A DNA stretch of 64,000 nucleotides. It comes from Aeromonas rivipollensis. Its GTDB lineage: Bacteria; Pseudomonadota; Gammaproteobacteria; Enterobacterales; Aeromonadaceae. Shown piece after piece: positions 57,969-64,000 of this stretch. Position 1 is the first letter of the stretch; each line of letters opens with the position of its first letter. Where the stretch lies: assembly GCF_037811135.1 (NCBI RefSeq), contig NZ_CP149130.1, positions 4,425,001 through 4,489,000 of the forward strand, in the 5' to 3' direction. A program made the translations under genes and the position numbers. Below the pieces are notes generated by a model. It did not search any database. It was not told the DNA's origin and saw only the letters and a list, made by a program, of their open reading frames with translations.

Positions 57969-58952
57969 ATGAAAAATTTGACCCTGATCGGCCTGACCGC
58001 TCTGCTGACCGCCTGCGGTGGCGGCAGTGACGACGACACCCAGCAGAATGCCCAGATGTCCCTGGCTTTCTCCGATGCACCGGTGGATTCGGTCAGCAAG
58101 GTCTGCATCGCCGTTTCCAACATCAGCATCCACCCCGTCTCGGGGAGCGAGCAGGCGTGGACCACCGCCAGCTTCCTGACCTCGGCTCAGGACGATGGCT
58201 GCACGCCGGCAGGGGAAGTCATCCCCCTCGACAGCGCGGGACACCCGCTGTTCACCTACATCGACCTATTGAAATACCCGGGATCCAGCAGCCGCCCCCT
58301 GCTGGCCAGCCAGAGTGTAGTGCCAGGCGAATACAGCCAGATGCGGCTGCGGGTCCTGGATGGCCGGGATGCAGGCAATCAGTTTCTGAATGGCACCCCC
58401 TACTCCTACGTCAGGCAGGATGATGGTGTGATCAAGCCGCTGGAAGTGCCCAGCAACGAGCTCAAGCTGGATGCCTTCACCATCGCCGCCAACGGCCTCA
58501 GCGCCTTCACCACAGAGTTCGATCTGCGCCACTCCATGGTGCTGCCGGGCCATGAGGAGTATTACAAGCTCAAGCCCAGAGGGGTGCGGCTGGTGAACAA
58601 CACCGAGGTGGCCACCGTCAAGGGCACAGTGGCCAGTGGGCTCTGTGGTGGCGTGCTGACCGACAAGGCCTTCGTCTACTTCTATGACGAGTTGCGCCCG
58701 GTGGGCGACGACGCTTACCCCGACATGGCAGACCTCGACAACGGCTTCTATGCCAGCGCTCCCGTCCTGCCCCTGGCTGGTGGTGGCTACGGCTACGAGT
58801 TGGGCTTTGTGAACCTCGGCAGCTACGACATGACGCTGGTCTGCAACGGCAACGAGGATGATCCTGAACTGGCTGGCGACCCGCTGCAGCTGGAGCGGAT
58901 ACTGAAGGCTCAGCCGGTGACGGCCCCCACCACCAGCATCAACTTCCAGTGA
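57969..58952 (+). CDS. DUF4382 lipoprotein
   Basis: Lipoprotein of 327 residues. The lipobox LLTAC gives lipidated Cys16, followed by a GGGSDDD linker. The DUF4382 domain starts MSLAFSDAPVDSVSKVCIAVSNISIH (near 30) and continues with FTYIDLLKY and VPGEYSQMRLRV. Such proteins have a beta-sandwich fold, often of unknown surface role. Its 3' end is 19 bases from rof, so the two could share a transcript. Confidence 0.85.
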   Translation: MKNLTLIGLTALLTACGGGSDDDTQQNAQMSLAFSDAPVDSVSKVCIAVSNISIHPVSGSEQAWTTASFLTSAQDDGCTPAGEVIPLDSAGHPLFTYIDLLKYPGSSSRPLLASQSVVPGEYSQMRLRVLDGRDAGNQFLNGTPYSYVRQDDGVIKPLEVPSNELKLDAFTIAANGLSAFTTEFDLRHSMVLPGHEEYYKLKPRGVRLVNNTEVATVKGTVASGLCGGVLTDKAFVYFYDELRPVGDDAYPDMADLDNGFYASAPVLPLAGGGYGYELGFVNLGSYDMTLVCNGNEDDPELAGDPLQLERILKAQPVTAPTTSINFQ

Positions 58953-58971
58953 GAGGCCAGGAGCTCAGATC

Positions 58972-59226
58972 ATGACCGGTTACCAACCCATCAGCTGTGA
59001 CCTCTACGACTGGCTCGAGATAGCCGCCCGCTGGCAACTGCCGGTGACCCTGGCCAGCCACGACGGTCGTCGGTGGGATGACAAGGTCCGCACCATAGAG
59101 GCCAGCGACGGCGTCGAGTATCTGCTGCTGGAGAGTGACGAGCGCCTCAGCCTCGCCGACCTGGCGACCCTGGATCTCGTCTGGCAGGGGGAGGCGCGGC
59201 ATATTCGCTTCGCACCCGCCCGCTGA
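58972..59226 (+). CDS. rof: Rho-binding antiterminator Rof
   Basis: Protein of 84 residues (86 in E. coli) of the Rof/YaeO family, which binds Rho and blocks its loading on RNA, reducing termination. TGYQPISCDLYDWLEIAARW at the start matches the E. coli TYQPINCDDYDNLELAC pattern, and EYLLLESDERLSL corresponds to the beta-strand core. It lies 5 kb from rho itself and follows a DUF4382 lipoprotein gene. A perfect palindromic terminator follows. Confidence 0.9.
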   Translation: MTGYQPISCDLYDWLEIAARWQLPVTLASHDGRRWDDKVRTIEASDGVEYLLLESDERLSLADLATLDLVWQGEARHIRFAPAR

Positions 59227-59235
59227 CCCCAAGGC

Positions 59236-59273
59236 AAAAAGGAGGGCCAACATATGTTGGCCCTCCTTTTTTG
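59236..59273. terminator. Perfect palindromic terminator between rof and rsmJ
   Basis: AAAAAGGAGGGCCAACATA is followed by its exact complement TATGTTGGCCCTCCTTTTT. The stem has no unpaired base except the turn and terminates both convergent genes. Confidence 0.92.
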
Positions 59274-59296
59274 TGTCTCGCCTACCCTGGCTGGCT

Positions 59297-60055
59297 TTAA
59301 CCCGCCAGCGCCGCCATCACATAGACGTCGAAGCGGTTGCTCTTGGTCTCTATGGCCATGCTGGGTTTTTGCTCGTTGAGCCAGCCCGCGTAGTCCGGGC
59401 GCTTCACCACCACCCGCTTGTCCGCCATCTTGAGGGCCGCAGGCAGCAGGGCATCCGCATCGAGATCCGGCCCCACCAGGGACTGGAACACCCGCATCTC
59501 TTTTTTGACCAGCGCCGACTTCTGCTTGTGGGGGAACATGGGGTCCAGGTAGATGACCTCGGGCCGCTCCGGCAACGCCAGCAGATTGTCCACCGCCGGC
59601 CCTTGCAGGAGATGCATGCGCTCGCTGACCCAGGGGCCAATCTCGGGATCCTGCGCCGCCCGCGCCAGCCCGTCCTGCAACAGGGCCGCCACCACCGGGC
59701 TGCGCTCTATCAGGGTCACCTTGCAGCCGAGGGAGGCCAGCACGAAAGCGTCGCGGCCGAGCCCGGCGGTGGCATCCACCACTGTCGGCATGGCCCCGGA
59801 CTTCAGCCCCACCGCCTTGGCGATGGACTGGCCGCGGCCGCCACCGAACTTGCGCCTGTGGGCCACGGCCCCTTCCACGAAGTCCACATAGACGGCGCCC
59901 AGCTTGGGTTCGTCCAGCTTGCGCAGCTCCAGCCTGGTGTCAGTCAGCACCAGCGCAAAAGGGGCGGGAAACTCCACCTCGGCCAGACGCAGTCGCAGGG
60001 CGTCCAGCTCGCCATCGCGGGCGGGCACTTCACTGAAAACCTGGATATGGGGCAT
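59297..60055 (-). CDS. rsmJ: 16S rRNA (guanine(1516)-N(2))-methyltransferase RsmJ
   Basis: SAM-dependent methyltransferase of 252 residues (250 in E. coli) that modifies G1516 of 16S rRNA. The SAM motif [19 protein letters not shown] (near 106-124), [21 protein letters not shown] (near 167-187, containing the DPMFP catalytic motif) and [11 protein letters not shown] are family signatures. It lies immediately upstream of prlC in E. coli; here a diguanylate cyclase gene lies between. Confidence 0.93.
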   Translation of the reverse strand: MPHIQVFSEVPARDGELDALRLRLAEVEFPAPFALVLTDTRLELRKLDEPKLGAVYVDFVEGAVAHRRKFGGGRGQSIAKAVGLKSGAMPTVVDATAGLGRDAFVLASLGCKVTLIERSPVVAALLQDGLARAAQDPEIGPWVSERMHLLQGPAVDNLLALPERPEVIYLDPMFPHKQKSALVKKEMRVFQSLVGPDLDADALLPAALKMADKRVVVKRPDYAGWLNEQKPSMAIETKSNRFDVYVMAALAG

Positions 60056-60106
60056 AACGAAGACTCATGGCGGCACGGAAGCGGGCATGATAGCAGAAGC
60101 GGGAGA

Positions 60107-62677
60107 TCAGCTCACTGTGGTCAGATTGGCCAGATTCATCCCCTGGCGATTGAGGGTCAGGTATTCCACCAGATCGTCGTAGGGCAGCGGGCGGCTGAGC
60201 AGATAGCCCTGGGTGAAGGCACAGCCCTTCTGGCAGAGGAAGTTGAGCTGTTCCCGGGTCTCCACCCCCTCGATCACCACCTGCATGCCGAGGTTGTGCA
60301 CTATGTTGATGATGCCGTCCAGCAGCAGCCTGTCCTGCTCGTTGAAGGGGATATGGCGCACGAAGGAGCGGTCTATCTTGACCAGATCCACCGGGAAGGT
60401 GCGCAGGTAATTGAGGGCCGAGTAGCCGGTGCCGAAGTCGTCGATGGCCAGCTTGCAGCCCGCCTCGCGCAGGGCATCGATCCGCACCCTGTGCTGATCG
60501 CTGCTCTCCATCAGCAGGGACTCGGTGATCTCTATGATGATGTCCGCCGGGTCCAGGTCGAAGTGGCGGATCACCCTGAGCCACTCGTTCGCCTCGGGAT
60601 CTATGGTCTGGAACTCCAGGGTGGAGCGGTTGATGGACATCTGCAGATCCGGGAATCCGGACTGCTGCAGGCGGGCCAGATCCCGGCACGACTGCCAGAG
60701 CACCAGCGCCCCCAGCCCCTGAATGAGCCCCGCCTCTTCCGCCAGCGGGATGAAGTCTGCCGGCGAGACCTGACCCCAGTGGGGGTGATACCAGCGCACC
60801 AGGGCCTCCAGCTTGGCGACCCGGCCGCTGCGGTTGTCCCAGATGGGTTGATAGGCCATGGTCAGCTGTGCCAGCTTGATGGCCTCCGCCAGATCCTGCT
60901 GCATCTGGTGGCGCTGACTCACCTCTTCCCGCATGGAGGCGCTGTAGGTACCGAGGGAGCGCCCCTGCCGCTTGGCGACAAACAGCGCCTGCTCGGCGTT
61001 GCGCAGCAGCTCGTCACTGTCGGCCCCGTCATTGGGGCAGAGGGTGATCCCTAGGGTCGCCGTCACATAGAGGTGCTGGTTCGCCAGCATGAAGGGACGG
61101 GCGAAGCCGCCGATCACCTGCTTGGCGAAGACCTCGGCCTGACGGCGGTTGACTATGCCGGGCACCAGGAAGGCGAACTCGTCGCCGCCGATGCGGGCCA
61201 CCAGATCCTCGGTGCGCACCCGGCTCACCAGTCTATCCGACACCTCTCGCAGCAGGGCATCGCCGACATGGTGATCCATGCTGTTGTTGACCGCCTTGAA
61301 GTTGTTGAGATCCAGCACCATCAGCGCGAAGCGCTCCCCCCGCTCGCAGAAGCGGGCGAGGCAGCGACCAAACAGCCAGCGGTTCGGCAGGCCGGTGAGG
61401 TTGTCGTAGTTGGCCTGGGCGGCGATCTTCTGCTCCGCCAGCTTGGTCTGGGAGAGATCGCTGAAGATGGCGATGTACTGGCTGATCCTGCCCCCTTCTC
61501 GCAAGGCACTGATCATCAGCTGCTGGGGATAGAGCTTGCCGTTCTTGCGCTTGTTCCACACTTCGCCGCGCCAGATCCCCACCCGATCCAGGGCGTGATA
61601 CATGTCGGCGTAGAAGGTCTGATCGTGCAGCCCGGACTTGAGCAGGCTGGGGCGCTGGCCCCGGGCCTCCTCCTCGCTGTAGCCGGTGATCTTCTCGAAC
61701 GCCGGGTTCACCGAGATGATGCGGCTGTCGGCGTCGCACACCAGGATGGCCTCGGAGAGGTTGTCATAGACCCGGTGGGAGAGCTTGAGCTGCTCCGCAT
61801 GGCGCTTCATCGGGTCTATGTTCTCCAGCACCACCATGAGGTAGTCCGGATGCATCTGCTCGTTGCGGATCAGGGTCACAGTCACCCGGCCCCAGAGCAC
61901 AGAGCCATCCCGGTGCAGGTAGCGCTTCTCCTGGGTGAAGGCGGGACGCTCTCCCCGCTTGAGCGCCTCGTAGAGAGGGATGCTGAGCAGCCAGTCGTCA
62001 GGGTGGTTGATCTCGGCGACGGTGCGCTGCTGCAACTCCTGCTGGCTGTAACCCAGCATCTTTTCGATGGCCGGATTGGCCCAGAGAATGGTGCCGTTCA
62101 AATCGAGCTTGCCGATGCCGACCGGCGCATGGGACATCATGGTGTCCAGAAAATGGGGATATTCCGTCTGGGCCGGCGACGGCGGCAGCAGCAACTGTTG
62201 CTGATACATCAGGGCCAGTTCACGGCCGGCGAGCGGCGCCAGCAGCCGCAGCAGCCCCATGATCTTGTCCATTCTGGGGGTGGCCCGCTTGAACATGACG
62301 CTGCACAGGCCGATGGTCTCCCCCTCGGCACTCTTCAGTGCGACGCCGGCATAACCCCTGACCTGGCAGCGCTCCAGCACGGCCGCATGGGGGAACAGCT
62401 CCCGGGTACGATCGCTGAACCAGGCTTCCCCCTGTTGCATGACGATTTCGCCCGGGGTATCCGCGAGGGGGAAGCTGTAGGAATTGATGTCGAGAGAGGC
62501 GGGATAGGCGGCATGCACAGTGAAGAAGAGCCCGGCCTGATCCTTGCCTGAAATCAGGACGAAGTCAGCCCCGACCGCGTTGGCGATTTCACTCACAAAG
62601 GTATCAAAATATCCCTGACCACTCGAATGAGACAGGCTTGAGATGATTTGATAGACAGACTCGAGTGCTCGCCTCAT
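60107..62677 (-). CDS. GAF-PAS-PAS-GGDEF-EAL cyclic-di-GMP protein
   Basis: Signalling protein of 856 residues with no membrane helix. Domains in order: GAF-like sensor (about 15-155), PAS 1 (about 172-290, MSHAPVGIGKLDLNGTILWANP), PAS 2 (about 300-415, NLSEAILVCDADSRIISVNPAF), GGDEF (about 430-585) and EAL (about 600-840). The GGDEF motif is intact (RIGGDEFAF), so diguanylate cyclase activity is possible. The EAL motif is intact (KLEALVRW) with IIIEITESLLM, AIDDFGTGYSALNYL and VIEGVETREQL, so phosphodiesterase activity is likely. It sits between rsmJ and prlC, which are adjacent in many relatives. Confidence 0.9.
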   Translation of the reverse strand: MRRALESVYQIISSLSHSSGQGYFDTFVSEIANAVGADFVLISGKDQAGLFFTVHAAYPASLDINSYSFPLADTPGEIVMQQGEAWFSDRTRELFPHAAVLERCQVRGYAGVALKSAEGETIGLCSVMFKRATPRMDKIMGLLRLLAPLAGRELALMYQQQLLLPPSPAQTEYPHFLDTMMSHAPVGIGKLDLNGTILWANPAIEKMLGYSQQELQQRTVAEINHPDDWLLSIPLYEALKRGERPAFTQEKRYLHRDGSVLWGRVTVTLIRNEQMHPDYLMVVLENIDPMKRHAEQLKLSHRVYDNLSEAILVCDADSRIISVNPAFEKITGYSEEEARGQRPSLLKSGLHDQTFYADMYHALDRVGIWRGEVWNKRKNGKLYPQQLMISALREGGRISQYIAIFSDLSQTKLAEQKIAAQANYDNLTGLPNRWLFGRCLARFCERGERFALMVLDLNNFKAVNNSMDHHVGDALLREVSDRLVSRVRTEDLVARIGGDEFAFLVPGIVNRRQAEVFAKQVIGGFARPFMLANQHLYVTATLGITLCPNDGADSDELLRNAEQALFVAKRQGRSLGTYSASMREEVSQRHQMQQDLAEAIKLAQLTMAYQPIWDNRSGRVAKLEALVRWYHPHWGQVSPADFIPLAEEAGLIQGLGALVLWQSCRDLARLQQSGFPDLQMSINRSTLEFQTIDPEANEWLRVIRHFDLDPADIIIEITESLLMESSDQHRVRIDALREAGCKLAIDDFGTGYSALNYLRTFPVDLVKIDRSFVRHIPFNEQDRLLLDGIINIVHNLGMQVVIEGVETREQLNFLCQKGCAFTQGYLLSRPLPYDDLVEYLTLNRQGMNLANLTTVS

Positions 62678-62772
62678 GGCAAGGTTCTTTCTCTCCTTGG
62701 AAGGTAGAACCCGACTCTACTGAAGAGGCGGGGCCAGTGCAAACATGCACTCCGCAAGATATTAAAAACCCT

Positions 62773-62803
62773 TGAAAAAAGGGACCAAAAGGTCCCTTTT
62801 TAT
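62773..62803 (-). terminator. Terminator downstream of prlC
   Basis: On the minus strand AAAAAGGGACC, a TTTT loop and GGTCCCTTTTTTC form a hairpin with a T-run. It lies 140 bases after the prlC stop codon, beyond the duplicated prlC fragment. Confidence 0.8.
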
Positions 62804-62880
62804 CTCAAAAATCACGCTGTGATCCCACTATGTCGCAAATCTGTACCTGCTTGAAGCTCATGCCGGCGAAGGGCGCTGAG

Positions 62881-62942
62881 CCTCTGGCGGCTATCCCGCT
62901 GCGGCGCAACCTTGGGCCCACGGCCACCGCAGGTACGGAACA
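62881..62942 (-). pseudogene. Remnant copy of the prlC 3' end
   Basis: Minus-strand DNA here parallels the last 20 codons of prlC. GGCCGTGGGCCCAAGGTTG matches GGCCGCGAGCCCAAGGTGG in the gene. After a gap of about 10 bases, AGCGGGATAGCCGCC matches AGCGGGATTGCCGCC at the stop codon. In the copy the stop is changed to AGA. The period is about 60-70 bases. It lies between prlC and its terminator, with no start codon. Confidence 0.72.
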
Positions 62943-64000
62943 TCAGGCGGCAATCCCGCTATGGCGTAGCAGCGCGTCCACCTTGGGCTCGCGGCCGCGG
63001 AAAGCACGGAACAGCTCCATCGGCTCCTTGGAGCCCCCCTTCTCCAGAATGTTCTTCAGGAAGGATTGGCCGGTGGCCGGGTTGAAGATCCCCTCCTCCT
63101 CGAAACGGGAGAAGGCATCGGCGGAGAGCACCTCGGCCCACTTGTAGCTGTAGTAGCCCGCCGCATAGCCGCCCGCGAAGATGTGGGAGAAGCTGTGCTG
63201 GAAGCGGTTGAACGCCGGCGGCGTCATCACGGCCACCTGGCTGCGCACTTCACTCAGCAGGGCCGGGATCTGATCCGCCTTGGCCGGGTCAAACTCCTGG
63301 TGCAGGCGGAAGTCGAACAGGGCGAACTCCAGCTGACGCAGCATCTGCATGGCCGCCTGGAAGTTGCGGGCGGTCAGCATCTTCTCCAGCAGATCCGCGG
63401 GCAGCGGCTCGCCGGTCTCGTGATGACCGGAGATGAAGGCCAGCGCCTCGGACTCCCAGCACCAGTTCTCCAGGAACTGGCTCGGCAGCTCCACCGCATC
63501 CCAGGCCACGCCGTTGATGCCGGCGACACCGGCCACGTCAATGCGGGTCAGCATGTGGTGAATGCCGTGGCCGAACTCGTGGAACAGGGTGACCACTTCG
63601 TTATGGGTAAACAGTGCAGGCTTGCCATCCACGGGGCCGTTGAAGTTGCAGGTCAGGTAGGCCACCGGCTTTTGCAAGGATCCATCCTGACGGTAGCGAC
63701 GGCCGAGGCAGACATCCATCCAGGCACCGCCCTGCTTGTGTTCCCGGGCGTAGAGGTCGAGGTAGAAGCTGCCGCGCAGCTCGTCCTCGGCATCGAAGAT
63801 GTCGTAGAAGCGCACGTCGGGGTGCCAGGTGTCGATGCCGAGGCGCTCGCGCACCTTGATGCCGAACACCCGCTTGACCACCTCGAACAGCCCCTTCACC
63901 ACCCGGCTGGCGGGGAAGTAGGGACGCAGCTGCTCGTCGGAGATGGAGAACTTGTGCTGCTTGAGCTTCTCGGCGTAGTAGGCGAGATCCCAGGCGGCCA
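62943..64000 (-). CDS. prlC: Oligopeptidase A (partial, 5' end beyond window)
   Basis: C-terminal part (about 350 residues visible of about 680) of the M3-family zinc metallopeptidase that degrades signal peptides and other short peptides in the cytoplasm. The zinc motif HEFGH is in TLFHEFGHGIHHML, with the third ligand Glu in ELPSQFLENWCWE. The frame continues to the window edge with AWDLAYYAEKLKQHKFSISD, typical of this family, so the internal methionine at 63902 is not the start. The C-terminus is DALLRHSGIAA. Confidence 0.95.
   Translation of the reverse strand, partial: AAWDLAYYAEKLKQHKFSISDEQLRPYFPASRVVKGLFEVVKRVFGIKVRERLGIDTWHPDVRFYDIFDAEDELRGSFYLDLYAREHKQGGAWMDVCLGRRYRQDGSLQKPVAYLTCNFNGPVDGKPALFTHNEVVTLFHEFGHGIHHMLTRIDVAGVAGINGVAWDAVELPSQFLENWCWESEALAFISGHHETGEPLPADLLEKMLTARNFQAAMQMLRQLEFALFDFRLHQEFDPAKADQIPALLSEVRSQVAVMTPPAFNRFQHSFSHIFAGGYAAGYYSYKWAEVLSADAFSRFEEEGIFNPATGQSFLKNILEKGGSKEPMELFRAFRGREPKVDALLRHSGIAA

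Overview
The window is a stretch of gammaproteobacterial chromosome, most likely Aeromonas. The reasons are the high GC content, the pepQ-yigZ-trkH-hemG, norR-norVW, ubiD-fre, rho-trxA-rhlB-gppA and glpEG blocks shared with enterics and vibrios, a tryptophanase operon, a VolA/Pla-1-type surface lipase and a CPEP-type TusA. The species call is inference from gene content. No rRNA, tRNA, CRISPR array or prophage was seen.

Layout. 1-9.7 kb: pepQ-yigZ-trkH-hemG on the minus strand, diverging from acetoacetyl-CoA synthetase and the fadBA beta-oxidation operon. 10-13.7 kb: an OmpR-type regulator, a sensor kinase and an orphan sugar-binding protein. 13.7-17.9 kb: small genes, namely a two-helix membrane protein, tusA, a RidA-family protein, a YiaD-type OmpA lipoprotein, four tandem paralogues of a tiny exported Arg/Gln/Asp-rich protein, and tag. 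18-21 kb: glyQS. 21.1-23.1 kb: an AT-rich two-gene insert (HEPN protein plus DUF262 protein) that looks like a defence or toxin-type module. 23.2-24.5 kb: a REP-associated transposase (RAYT) flanked by its REP-like hairpins. 24.7-26.2 kb: a lipoprotein, an ArsR-type regulator and a double-ACT protein. 26.4-30.9 kb: the tna operon with a recognisable tnaC leader peptide, tnaA and two tnaB-type permeases. 31-37 kb: a nitric-oxide detoxification block (norV, norW, a DUF1971 gene and a polyferredoxin gene behind a sigma-54 promoter, three NorR sites, and divergent norR). 37-43.5 kb: a LacI-family regulator and livJHMGF. 43.5-46.4 kb: an AraC regulator, a LysE exporter and glpEG. 46.4-54.9 kb: lipase, ubiK, fre, ubiD, an unknown periplasmic protein, rho and trxA. 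55-64 kb: rhlB, gppA, a DUF4382 lipoprotein, rof, rsmJ, a GAF/PAS/GGDEF/EAL protein and the 3' part of prlC.

Two observations stand out. First, five separate places carry a diverged partial tandem copy of the end of the neighbouring gene: the 5' ends of the binding-protein gene and of tusA, and the 3' ends of tag, glpG and prlC. Three of the copies have visibly lost a catalytic residue or a reading frame. Second, the four-gene array of small exported, highly charged, two-cysteine proteins and the HEPN/DUF262 pair are the best candidates here for poorly described systems.
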